A stretch of DNA of 64,000 nt from JAPOXR01 sp965214695 (lineage in GTDB: Bacteria > Pseudomonadota > Alphaproteobacteria > Rhodobacterales > Rhodobacteraceae). Position 1 is the first letter of the stretch. Every line of letters starts with the position of its first letter. The position numbers and the translations under genes were made by a program. The stretch spans positions 2,852,001-2,916,000 of the forward strand of contig OZ243967.1 in the NCBI GenBank assembly GCA_965214695.1, read 5' to 3'. Shown here one piece after another: positions 16,307 through 24,051 of the stretch. The notes beneath the pieces were generated by a model, which made no database searches, had not been told where the DNA came from, and saw only the letters and a list, made by a program, of their open reading frames with translations.

Positions 16307-17986
16307 CTATTCGAAGCTCAGATCAACGAAACGAACCGAGTTGTCGGCATGCCACTGCATCCCCTTGACCTGGTCCGAATAGGCCCATTGCGTGGCGTAT
16401 TCAACGACCGGCGCCCAGACAACGTCGTGCATCAGGGTATCCTGGATGTCGACGAGCAAGGCATCCCGCGCCGCGCTGTCGGCCTCGATTCTGGCAGCGG
16501 ACCAGATCGCGTCCATCTCGGCATTGCGGTAATTCACCATGTTGTTGAGACCACCGCTTTCGGGAGAAACAAAGAATAGTTGCGTTGCATACCCCGCATC
16601 GACACCGATTGGTTTTTCCTGGTCGTTGACTGCGAATGGAAGATCGCGCTTGACGAGTTGACGGTCGCCATACTGCGTTTGCGGAATCGGATTCAGTGTG
16701 ACCGGAAAGCCGATCTCACGCATCGCCGTGGCGATTGCGTTGACAGTCGGGCCGAGCGTGGTTTCCTTTTCCGAAACATAGGTCAACTGGAACGCCTCGC
16801 CGAATTCGTCGAGTCCGGCTCCATCGGGATAACCGGCTTCGGCCAGCAGCGCCCTCGCGGCATCGGGATCGTACCCGTACTGCATCGCCGACTCATGGTA
16901 ACCCGGATAGCTGGACGGTACATGTCCCGCCCACGGCGTTGCCTGCCCGAAATAGGCGTTGTCGATGATTTGCCGGGTTGGAATCGCATGGGCCACGGCA
17001 CGGCGGACGGCAATGTTGTCGAATGGTGGCACGTCGAAATTCATGTGAACAAACAGGTTCTCGTTACCGGACACGCTACCAACGGAGATGCCGTCAACCT
17101 CGCGCAGGCTTTCGAACTCGCGCGGCGTCAGCCCCTGCACCAATTGTGCCTGGCCTGTTCGCAGGACCACCACACGGTTGGAAGACTGCGGAACCTTCTT
17201 CATCACCACGCGCTTGATGGCGGGAGCGCCGCGATAGTAGTTCTCGTTTGCGGTGAATACGATTTCGTCGTCCTTGGTCCAGCTCGCGACGCAATATGGA
17301 CCAAAACTCGGAACATTGACGTTGTTGGTATAGTCATGCGCCCAGGGATCGTCATCCGATCCATTGGCATCCATCAATTCCTTGTCGAAAATGTAGAGGC
17401 CGAAAATCGTCAGCACCGGCAAGAACAGCGCGTTCGGCTCGGATTGACGAATGGTGACGGTATAGTCATCAACCTTGACGACCTCGTCGCCAAGCTCGCG
17501 TGCTGTCTCGTCGCCAAACACGTCCGGTGTGAAATTCGCAATGGATGCAACGTTCGACAGGAACCATCCGATGGGAGCAGCGCCGGAGACCGACTTGCCG
17601 CGGGCAAAGGTGTAGACCACGTCATCGGCATTGAAGGTCGCGCCGTCGCACCCTTCCACTCCCTTGCGGAGATTGAGCGTCCAGGTGAGGGTCTCCGGAT
17701 CGAAACTCCAATCTTCAACGAGGCGCCCCTCGAATGTGCCGAAATCCGGCGTGATGACGCCGCTTTCGTTTGCCGGGTTGGTGGCATAGCCGAACAGTGG
17801 CTCCATGACGTTGACCATGCCGGTCTGGCTGGTGGGAATGGCCGCGGCCGGTCCATCGTAATTCAGTCCGGCTGGAACATCTTCGGCAAGAAAGAGCATT
17901 TCCTGTGCATGCGCCGGGGACATGCCCACCGCGGAAAATGCCAGGGCGGAAGCCCCCAAGATATGTGCTGCAATACGCATGGTCAT
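16307..17986 (-). CDS. ABC transporter substrate-binding protein, family 5 (peptide/nickel/opine)
   Basis: Periplasmic receptor of the importer, 559 aa. The N-terminus is a signal peptide (AAHILGASALAFSAVG, then AHA-Q cleavage). Family 5 features are visible: LVEDWSFDPETLTWTLNLRKGV and the KRVVMKKVPQSSNRVVVLRTG region. ATG 17986 is chosen although the strong GGGAGG lies 12 nt upstream; a TTG at 17995 is only 3 nt from it, so the exact start is uncertain. It is the first gene of the long minus-strand run, so promoter and control sites should lie in 17,987-18,504. Confidence 0.9.
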   Translation of the reverse strand: MTMRIAAHILGASALAFSAVGMSPAHAQEMLFLAEDVPAGLNYDGPAAAIPTSQTGMVNVMEPLFGYATNPANESGVITPDFGTFEGRLVEDWSFDPETLTWTLNLRKGVEGCDGATFNADDVVYTFARGKSVSGAAPIGWFLSNVASIANFTPDVFGDETARELGDEVVKVDDYTVTIRQSEPNALFLPVLTIFGLYIFDKELMDANGSDDDPWAHDYTNNVNVPSFGPYCVASWTKDDEIVFTANENYYRGAPAIKRVVMKKVPQSSNRVVVLRTGQAQLVQGLTPREFESLREVDGISVGSVSGNENLFVHMNFDVPPFDNIAVRRAVAHAIPTRQIIDNAYFGQATPWAGHVPSSYPGYHESAMQYGYDPDAARALLAEAGYPDGAGLDEFGEAFQLTYVSEKETTLGPTVNAIATAMREIGFPVTLNPIPQTQYGDRQLVKRDLPFAVNDQEKPIGVDAGYATQLFFVSPESGGLNNMVNYRNAEMDAIWSAARIEADSAARDALLVDIQDTLMHDVVWAPVVEYATQWAYSDQVKGMQWHADNSVRFVDLSFE

Positions 17987-18504
17987 GTTGATCAATTTCC
18001 TCCCAAGATCATCGTCGGGGAAATCACTACGCCGATTGCCCGGCTTGTCAACCTCGCATCACGAACCGAACCAGGGGCAACATCCCGATTTGTGCCTCGT
18101 CGCAGCTTGCCGAGGCAATGCCTGGCAGCCTCCGGTTTGTCTCGCCGCATGACTTCCAGACTGGGCCCTCTGGCCAATTCCGCAAACGGACGAGTCCCGT
18201 CGCCGCCAGGGCGACAAATGAAGACAGCCTCTGGCTTGTCTCACCCTGCCTGTCAGGTCCCTGCCGGTGTCCTTGCAGCAGCACCGGGTGTCGGGAACGG
18301 TGCATGGCCAGTCGCAGGCCAGCTATTCGGCAACCGTCCCGGGTCATGCCCGCGGGATGCCGGCGGCGTCCTTCGGGCCTACAGGCCGGACCGGACGACG
18401 CTTCGCCTCCGGATTCGAACGATGCACGGAGCTTCTTCGGCAAGGCTTGACTATTCATGCCCGCTTCCGCCATTTGACGGCAGGAAACCTGACGGGGATT
18501 GGAA
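17987..18504 (+). other. divergent intergenic region between two catabolic operons
   Basis: About 518 bases with no convincing gene, separating the divergent binding-protein gene and the plus-strand CoA operon. Both promoters must lie here. An imperfect direct repeat is visible: 18126-18146 and 18225-18245 share 18 of 21 positions (core CAGCCT, TTGTCTC) and are 99 nt apart. No clear sigma-70 promoter was identified. The region could hold operators or be the remains of a lost regulator gene. Confidence 0.5.
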
Positions 18505-18816
18505 ATGCCGCGCATTGTCGTTCTGTTCAACCTGAAGCCCGGAGTTGATGCCGCCACCTACGAGGATTGGGCTCGAAAGAGGGATGCTCCGACCGTTCGG
18601 GATCTCCCGTCAATTTCGGGATTCAGCGTCCATCGGGCCACGGGTTTGCTGGGGTCCGATACCCCTTCACCCTATGACTATGTCGAGGTTATCGACATCC
18701 GTGCAATGGATGGATTCATGCAAGACATTGCTAGCGACGTGATGCAGGCGATTGCCAGCGAGTTCCAGGGGTTTGCCGACGACCCGCAATTTATCCTGAC
18801 CGAAGGCATTGCGTGA
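18505..18816 (+). CDS. small dimeric alpha/beta-barrel protein (HapK/EthD-like)
   Basis: A 103-aa protein from ATG 18505 with GGGGATTGG upstream; a TTG at 18499 is in frame. It begins with IVVLFNLKPGVDAATYEDWA and contains DLPSISGFSVHRATG and a YDYVEVIDI strand, the pattern of REDY/HapK-like and EthD-type dimeric barrel proteins. Members act as small accessory or isomerase-like proteins in catabolic operons. No catalytic residue can be assigned. It is followed by an SDR with an 8-nt gap if the GTG start is used. Confidence 0.6.
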   Translation: MPRIVVLFNLKPGVDAATYEDWARKRDAPTVRDLPSISGFSVHRATGLLGSDTPSPYDYVEVIDIRAMDGFMQDIASDVMQAIASEFQGFADDPQFILTEGIA

Positions 18817-18823
18817 GGCCCCG

Positions 18824-19654
18824 GTGTCCCTGGATGGAAAGACTGCAATTGTCACCGGCTCGGGTCGAGCGGGGGGAATTGGTCTCGGGGTGGCAAGGCG
18901 CCTTGCCAGCGAGGGAGCGCGGGTCGTCCTGCACGACATAGGAAAGGTGGGCGGCGAGTTGTCGCCCGCGCATGGTGTCGGAACCACGGAAGATCTGCTG
19001 GCGGCGGCGCGGTCCATTCGTGCAAAAGGCGGCACCGCCGTTACATTCTGCGGCGACATGCTGATCGAGGATGATGTTGCGAAGCTGATGGATTTTGCCG
19101 CGTCGGAATTCGGAAGCCTTGATATCGTCATCAACAATGCCGGAATCGGTTACCTGTTCGGGCCGTTGGTTGACACAACGCAGGAACATTGGGACGCCGT
19201 GCTTGGCGTCAATCTCAGGGGCGTCTTTTTCGGAATCAAGCACGCGGCGCGACACATGATCCCCCAGGGTTGCGGAGGCCGCATTGTCAATATCGCAAGC
19301 CAGGCATCGAAAACCGGCTTTGCCTTTGCCTCGGCCTATACGGCCTCGAAACATGGTGTAATTGGTCTGACTCGGTCCGCGGCCCTGGAACTTGCGGAGC
19401 ATGCAATCACGGTGAACGCGGTATGCCCAAACCACATCACCACCGGATTGGGTGCATGGCAGAACGACTTCATGTCGGAGGCGCAGGGCAAGTCGCTGGA
19501 GACATATATGAGTGACATGCGGGCACGCATTCCGCTTGGAAGAACCGGTCGGGTTGACGACATTGCTTCGGCATGCGCGTTTCTCTGTTCCGAAGATGCC
19601 GGATTCATCACCGCCGAGGCCATGAACGTGTCGGGCGGCGAGGAATATCACTGA
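18824..19654 (+). CDS. short-chain dehydrogenase/reductase (SDR)
   Basis: 276 aa from GTG 18824, with a TGAGG about 6 nt upstream formed by the end of the previous gene; a TTG at 18809 is an alternative. The glycine-rich loop TGSGRAGGIGLG, NNAG, the Ser in NIASQAS and the YTASK active site are visible. The extended glycine-rich loop and the LHDIG segment are typical of SDRs acting on CoA-linked or hydroxy-acid intermediates. The stop shares one base with the CitE-like start. Confidence 0.9.
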   Translation: MSLDGKTAIVTGSGRAGGIGLGVARRLASEGARVVLHDIGKVGGELSPAHGVGTTEDLLAAARSIRAKGGTAVTFCGDMLIEDDVAKLMDFAASEFGSLDIVINNAGIGYLFGPLVDTTQEHWDAVLGVNLRGVFFGIKHAARHMIPQGCGGRIVNIASQASKTGFAFASAYTASKHGVIGLTRSAALELAEHAITVNAVCPNHITTGLGAWQNDFMSEAQGKSLETYMSDMRARIPLGRTGRVDDIASACAFLCSEDAGFITAEAMNVSGGEEYH

Positions 19655-20490
19655 TGGCGGCTCGTCGATCCCTGATCTTCGTGCCTGCCACCAGGCCGGA
19701 TCGGTTCGAAAAGGCGCTGGCGGCAAAATCCGACCTGGTATGCGTGGATTTGGAAGATTCCGTTCCGCCTGGCAGCAAGCAGGATGGCCGGATTGTTGCC
19801 GTTTCCTGGCTCTGCGATGGCGGGCAGGGCCCGGAGCGGGTGGTCCGGATCAACAGTCTCAAGACCGTTGACGGCCTGCGTGACCTGACCGCGATTGCCG
19901 AGGCGACACCCGCAGGTGGCGTGGTGCTGCTCCCAAAGGTGGATGGTCCGGATGAACTGGCCATCGCCGAAGCCATTCTCGTGGAGTCGGGAAGCGATGC
20001 CAGGCTTGGCGCGCTTGTCGAGAGTGTCGATGGCCTCGAACATGTGCAGGCGATCGCAACCGCGTCATCGAGGCTGGAATTTCTCCTGTTCGGGGCTGTT
20101 GACCTGGCAGCGGAACTCGGATGTGATCTGGACCAGGCATCATTGATGTACGCACGATCTCGAATGGTTCACGCCGCCAGGAGGGCCGGGGTTGCCGCCT
20201 TCGACGTGCCGGCTCTCGATTTCCGCAATCTCCAAGCCCTCGAGGAAGAGGCCAGGGCGGCAAGATCGCTTGGATTCACCGGCAAGGCCGTCCTGCACCC
20301 GGACAATGTCCCGGTCGTCAATGCCGTGTTTTCCCCGACACCCAAGGAGGTGGCGCAGGCGAGGCGTGTCATCGACGCTTTTGCCGCGAGCAGCACTGGC
20401 CTGGTCGTGATCGACGGAAAACTCGTGGAAAAGCCGGTGCTCCGCAAGATGGAGCAGATCCTGGCGGCCGCCGCGGCCGGTGCCGAATGA
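19654..20490 (+). CDS. CitE-like HpcH/HpaI aldolase/lyase (malyl- or citramalyl-CoA lyase type)
   Basis: 278-aa TIM-barrel lyase that would cleave a beta-hydroxyacyl-CoA to an oxoacid and acyl-CoA. ATG 19654 is chosen: it overlaps the SDR stop as TGATG and the family N-terminus (RRSLIFVPATRPDRFEKAL) begins there. Conserved parts: CVDLEDSVPPGSK (metal site), RINSL, LPKVDGPDEL, ALVESVDGLEH and GFTGKAVLHPDNV. The two CoA-transferases downstream supply the CoA thioester, as in itaconate or methylaspartate-type pathways (inference). Confidence 0.9.
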   Translation: MAARRSLIFVPATRPDRFEKALAAKSDLVCVDLEDSVPPGSKQDGRIVAVSWLCDGGQGPERVVRINSLKTVDGLRDLTAIAEATPAGGVVLLPKVDGPDELAIAEAILVESGSDARLGALVESVDGLEHVQAIATASSRLEFLLFGAVDLAAELGCDLDQASLMYARSRMVHAARRAGVAAFDVPALDFRNLQALEEEARAARSLGFTGKAVLHPDNVPVVNAVFSPTPKEVAQARRVIDAFAASSTGLVVIDGKLVEKPVLRKMEQILAAAAAGAE

Positions 20491-21680
20491 CAACGGCACC
20501 GCTCTCGGGAATCCGGGTTGTCTCGGTGGAGCAGTTCGGCGCCGGGCCTTTCGGTTCGTCATATCTCGCCGACATGGGAGCCGAAATCGTCAAGATCGAA
20601 ACTCCTGGCTCCGGGGACACGTCCCGACAAACCGGACCTTACTTCCTTGGCGAAAACGACAGCCACTTCTTCCAGACCTTCAACCGGTCAAAACGTTCAA
20701 TGACGCTCAACCTCAAGACCCCGGAGGGGCAGCGGATTCTCCGGGAACTGGCGGCGACCGCCGATGCGGTGATGAACAATTTGCGGGGAGACCAGCCGGC
20801 TCGTCTTGGACTTACCCATGCAGACCTCGGGGAATTCAGCCCCCGGCTCGTTTGCCTCCACCTGTCGGGCTATGGTCGAACCGGCCCCCGGGCATCGTGG
20901 CCCGCCTATGACTACCTGATGCAGGCCGAGGCCGGATTCATGGACATGACCGGCGAGCCTGGCGGCCCGCCTACCCGAATGGGCCTCTCGGTCGTGGACT
21001 ACCTGACCGGAATCACGGCCGCCTTCGCGCTGACCGCGGCGATGCTCGGTGCCGCACGAACCGGCACTGGCCGCGATGTTGACGTGACCCTGTACGATGT
21101 TGCCATGCATCAACTCAGCTATCCCGCGGCCTGGCGGCTCAATGAGAAGGCAGAGATCGGGCGAAGGCCTCGCTCGGGGCATCCAGCCCTGGTGCCGTGC
21201 GAGATGTTTCCCACCGCCGACGGCCACGTCTTCGTGATGTGCGTCCTCCAGAAGTTCTGGGTGACGCTCTGCAACATTCTCGGACTTCCCTGCCTGGTGA
21301 CGGACCCACGCTTCGAGACCAACGCCGATCGTTACCGGAACCGCGCGGAACTCATGGCCCTGCTTGATGCCGCACTCGCCGCGGAAACGACCGAGACATG
21401 GGTGCGCCGTCTCGCTGGCCAGGTTCCGGTGGCGCCGGTCTACAGGCTGGATGATGCGCTTGAAAACCCCTATGCCGCCGAAACGGGCGTGGTCGAGACC
21501 ATAGCCCATCCCGACATGCCGCAAGGGCTGTCAATGGTGGCGTGCCCGATTCGACTCGACGGCAAGCGCCCGCGATCGCGTGCCGCACCGAAACTCGGCG
21601 CGGACACATCAACAATTCTTTCCAACCTCGGATATGACGAGGCGGAAATCCTGCGGCTCCGGAAATCCGGTGTGATCTAG
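20487..21680 (+). CDS. family III CoA-transferase (CaiB/BaiF)
   Basis: Transfers CoA between carboxylic acids. 397 aa, ATGA overlap with the lyase. Family features: GPFGSSYLADMGAEIVKIE near the N-terminus with GDTSRQTGPYF, then NRSKRSMTLNLKTPEG and the region around DLGEFSPRLVCLHLSGYGRTGP. The catalytic Asp is expected in the VVDYLTG segment following EPGGPPTRMGLS. Two different family III enzymes in tandem suggest a heteromeric enzyme or sequential substrates. Confidence 0.92.
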   Translation: MTTAPLSGIRVVSVEQFGAGPFGSSYLADMGAEIVKIETPGSGDTSRQTGPYFLGENDSHFFQTFNRSKRSMTLNLKTPEGQRILRELAATADAVMNNLRGDQPARLGLTHADLGEFSPRLVCLHLSGYGRTGPRASWPAYDYLMQAEAGFMDMTGEPGGPPTRMGLSVVDYLTGITAAFALTAAMLGAARTGTGRDVDVTLYDVAMHQLSYPAAWRLNEKAEIGRRPRSGHPALVPCEMFPTADGHVFVMCVLQKFWVTLCNILGLPCLVTDPRFETNADRYRNRAELMALLDAALAAETTETWVRRLAGQVPVAPVYRLDDALENPYAAETGVVETIAHPDMPQGLSMVACPIRLDGKRPRSRAAPKLGADTSTILSNLGYDEAEILRLRKSGVI

Positions 21681-21681
21681 A

Positions 21682-22803
21682 ATGAAACTCGAAGGTGTCC
21701 GCGTCATTGACCTCTCGCTGTTTCTGCCAGGTCCGTACCTGACCCAGATGATGGCGGACCATGGCGCCGAGGTGATCAAGATCGAACCTCCTGGCGGGGA
21801 GCCGGTTCGGAAGGTCGGTTACCGGACGGAGGATGGGGTCACGGTGTGGTTTCGCAACACGCACCGCAACAAGAAGTCCGTCGTCCTCGATCTGAAGAAT
21901 GACGAAGACCGTGCAGCGCTGCTATCCCTTGCCGACACCGCCGACGTCTTCGTGGAGGCCTTCCGGCCGGGGGTTGTCCATCGGCTGGGCGTTGACCCGC
22001 AAACCGTGCGCGCCCGCAATCGGCGAATTGTCTACGCGTCGATCGCCGCATTCGGGCAGACCGGACCGGAAGTGACGCGTCCGGCGCACGACCTCGCCAT
22101 ACAGGCGCTTGCAGGAACGCTCTCGCTGAACCTCGGAAGCGACGGGGCACCGACCAATCCCGGCATGCCTGTCGCCGATTTGACTGGCTCGCTGGTGGCG
22201 CTTGCAGGAATTCTCATGGCGCTCTACCGTCGCGAGTCGACCGGACGTGGCGACTATGTCGACATTTCCATGATGGACAGTCTCATGTCCTGGCTGCCCA
22301 ACGTCACGGGGCCGGTATTTGCCGAGGGTCGGGCGCCGGTGGTCAAGCACGAGCGAAGCTTCGGCGGCTATGCCTTCTTTGCCACTTACCGCACAAGAGA
22401 CGACCAATACGTTGCCCTTGGCGGCGTCGAGCCAAAATTCGTTGTCAATTTTCTCACCGCGCTGGATCGACCCGATCTGATCGGGATTGCAACCGGCCCG
22501 AACGGCCCGGCACAGGATCCCGTGAAAGCGTTCCTGCGCCAGGCATTTGCACAACGCACACGGGCGGAGTGGGAAGAGTTCATGTCAAATCTTGACGTGT
22601 GCGCGGCGCCGGTTCTTGACATCCGTGAGGCCTTTCACAGCGCCCAGGCCGAGGCTCGCAACATGCTGGTCAGGGATACCGACGGCAATCTCCATATAGG
22701 TTTGCCGATCAAGTTTTCGGATGAACCGGGCCGTCTCGTGCCCGATCTCCCCGGGCTTGGCGAACACACGGACGAGGTTCTTGCCAAGTTCCGAAACCAG
22801 TGA
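21682..22803 (+). CDS. family III CoA-transferase (CaiB/BaiF), second copy
   Basis: 373 aa, starting one base after the previous stop region. Motifs: LFLPGPYLTQMMADHGAEVI, NTHRNKKSVVLDLKNDEDR, YASIAAFGQTGP, and catalytic Asp expected in PVADLTGSL. Clearly paralogous to the preceding gene but divergent. It closes the plus-strand operon; two hairpins follow the stop. Confidence 0.92.
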   Translation: MKLEGVRVIDLSLFLPGPYLTQMMADHGAEVIKIEPPGGEPVRKVGYRTEDGVTVWFRNTHRNKKSVVLDLKNDEDRAALLSLADTADVFVEAFRPGVVHRLGVDPQTVRARNRRIVYASIAAFGQTGPEVTRPAHDLAIQALAGTLSLNLGSDGAPTNPGMPVADLTGSLVALAGILMALYRRESTGRGDYVDISMMDSLMSWLPNVTGPVFAEGRAPVVKHERSFGGYAFFATYRTRDDQYVALGGVEPKFVVNFLTALDRPDLIGIATGPNGPAQDPVKAFLRQAFAQRTRAEWEEFMSNLDVCAAPVLDIREAFHSAQAEARNMLVRDTDGNLHIGLPIKFSDEPGRLVPDLPGLGEHTDEVLAKFRNQ

Positions 22804-22870
22804 CATGTTGTGTGCAACATGTCGCCTGCGCCCATGCGGGGCGTCAATTGCCCCCGGCAATCGTGCCGGG
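22802..22870 (+). terminator. two hairpins at the operon end
   Basis: A perfect 9-bp inverted repeat (GACATGTTG, loop TGTG, CAACATGTC) spans 22802-22823 and begins within the stop codon of the CoA-transferase gene. A second hairpin with a 7-bp stem (CCCGGCA, loop ATCG, TGCCGGG) spans 22853-22870. Neither is followed by a T run, so intrinsic termination is not certain. Confidence 0.4.
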
Positions 22871-23002
22871 AACCTGGAAGAAGGCGACATTTGGGCATCC
22901 GTGTTCCGGCCCGACGCTCGCCGTGACTGTCCTCCGCTGTCTGTTCTGGCCGAATTCCGAACAGGCGCCAGGTTCCTGGATGCATGACGGCAGGCAGCTG
23001 CG

Positions 23003-23135
23003 GTGATGGAGTCCTGCGGCGGTGCCCATCACTGGGGCCGCCAGATCATCGCCATGGGCCATGACCGCAAGCTGACCCCGCCGACCTACGTCAAGCCCTT
23101 CGTCAAGCGCCGGAAGATGTGGCCGATACGCTATT
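23003..23135 (+). pseudogene. IS110-family transposase remnant
   Basis: From ATG 23006 the translation MESCGGAHHWGRQI, then KLTPPTYVKPFVKRRK, matches the part of IS110 (DEDD) transposases usually written EACGGAHYW and the APQFVKPYVK block. After the RRK the frame is lost: the expected KND-AAD-type continuation appears one frame over as VADTLF. No catalytic N-terminal part, C-terminal Tnp20 domain or element ends are present. It is a short fossil at the edge of the catabolic region. Confidence 0.7.
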
Positions 23136-23391
23136 CCGGTCCACGCTGTGCCCGGACGTAGCTTTCCAACACGCGGTTGATGCGCGTCTGGTAACCCCTT
23201 CCCGGCGCGCGGAAGTGGTTGAGCACCGAACGCTTCACACGCAAGGTAATCGGCTCCGTCCGGTCGGGCTCGATCAGGTCAGCCTCGCGCCAGAACGCGT
23301 CGTCCAACTCCGGGATGTCCCCGAAGTCGATCGCGGCATCCTCCACCTCGGCGATTTCAGCCGGATTCAGTGCCTTCCTGTAACCGCTCAT
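23131..23391 (-). CDS. brnA: BrnA-type antitoxin
   Basis: 86-aa DNA-binding antitoxin of the BrnT/BrnA type II system. The N-terminal YRKALNPAEIAEVEDAAID, the IPELDDAFWREADL segment and the C-terminal ribbon-helix-helix stretch (ITLRVKRSVLNHFRAPGRGY followed by QTRINRVLESYV) match the family closely. It follows the toxin with a 35-nt overlap, the usual toxin-first order. It should bind the toxin and repress the common promoter. It appears intact. Confidence 0.9.
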   Translation of the reverse strand: MSGYRKALNPAEIAEVEDAAIDFGDIPELDDAFWREADLIEPDRTEPITLRVKRSVLNHFRAPGRGYQTRINRVLESYVRAQRGPE

Positions 23392-23653
23392 CGTATGACC
23401 TCCTCTCCTTTCGAGATGCGGGCCGCGCCGAGATCAGGCGCCGCCGGTCCCCACGCGTCGTGTGCGCTACCACGATGACCGCGGGGCCGACCCGTCCCAC
23501 GCTGACATGGCGCATCTCGCCGTAGTCGCGGCGCGTGTCAGGCCGGGTGAGTACCGGACCGTCGAGGATACGCTGCGCGATCGCGAAGTCGATTCCATGC
23601 TTTGCGACGTTGGCCCGCGCCTTAGCATCATCCCATTCGAAATCGAAACGCAT
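23357..23653 (-). CDS. brnT: BrnT-type RNase toxin
   Basis: 98-aa RelE-like ribonuclease toxin from ATG 23653. FEWDDAKARANVAKHGIDFA at the start, RPDTRRDYGEMRHVSVGRV in the middle and RRRLISARPASRKERRSYDE at the end are the BrnT blocks including the conserved basic and acidic active-site region. A strong promoter lies immediately upstream, leaving almost no leader. It sits next to an IS110 scar, consistent with acquisition together with the accessory region. Confidence 0.92.
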   Translation of the reverse strand: MRFDFEWDDAKARANVAKHGIDFAIAQRILDGPVLTRPDTRRDYGEMRHVSVGRVGPAVIVVAHTTRGDRRRLISARPASRKERRSYDERLQEGTESG

Positions 23654-23662
23654 GTCGATGTA

Positions 23663-23691
23663 TGTATAGTTTGTTAGTATACAAGATGCAA
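23663..23691 (-). promoter_or_regulatory. brnT-brnA promoter with overlapping palindrome
   Basis: On the minus strand, -35 TTGCAT (23691-23686) and -10 TATACA (23668-23663) are separated by exactly 17 nt. TGTATA at 23663-23668 and TATACA at 23678-23683 form an inverted repeat over the -10 box and spacer, a plausible BrnA operator. The expected transcription start is about 3 nt before the brnT ATG, so the mRNA would be nearly leaderless. Confidence 0.6.
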
Positions 23692-24051
23692 ACCTCAATC
23701 TCCGTGAGTGGTGTCTCGGGGGCGCCTTATGGCAGCGTTCAGGCCCGTTTTGACGATGGACGCGCACGAAACTCCTGGGTTGTCCGCAAGGATAGCGACT
23801 GCAACCCGCACGGTGTGGTCACTCCCGCCGCCCTTGCCGCTGCGGAAATGGCGGCGGCGCAGGCGGGTGCATTCCTAGATGCCGTGGTCCGAGGGCCGGG
23901 AGTCCCGGGTTCGCATCGGCGTTGCAGTGGGACCGGGCTACTATGCGAATTGGCAAGATATGGCAGCGTGAGGCGAGCGGTCGGCTGTTTCAACGGGATT
24001 CGAATTGTGAAATAGTCGGCCTTCAAGGAAAATCAGACTTGGGGGTCAACA
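23692..24051 (+). other. intergenic region with no assignable gene
   Basis: About 360 bases between the brnT promoter and the 5'-nucleotidase-family gene. Short open frames exist on both strands, but none resembles a known protein or has a convincing start. The GGGGG at about 24041-24045 is the Shine-Dalgarno sequence of the next gene. The promoter of that gene should lie here. Confidence 0.5.

Noticed and set aside
16580..18535. 651-codon plus-strand open frame
   Set aside because: Antisense to the substrate-binding protein gene; no recognisable domain.
18048..18557. 169-codon minus-strand frame in the divergent intergenic region
   Set aside because: No family pattern, Arg/Pro/Gly-rich composition, and it runs across the start of the plus-strand operon.
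22802..22870. Hairpins read as IS ends
   Set aside because: The two hairpins do not resemble each other as terminal inverted repeats and IS110 elements usually lack such ends; operon-end hairpins are the simpler reading.
23739..24026. Small minus-strand frame upstream of the nucleotidase gene
   Set aside because: Overlaps the promoter region of that gene and shows no protein-like pattern.
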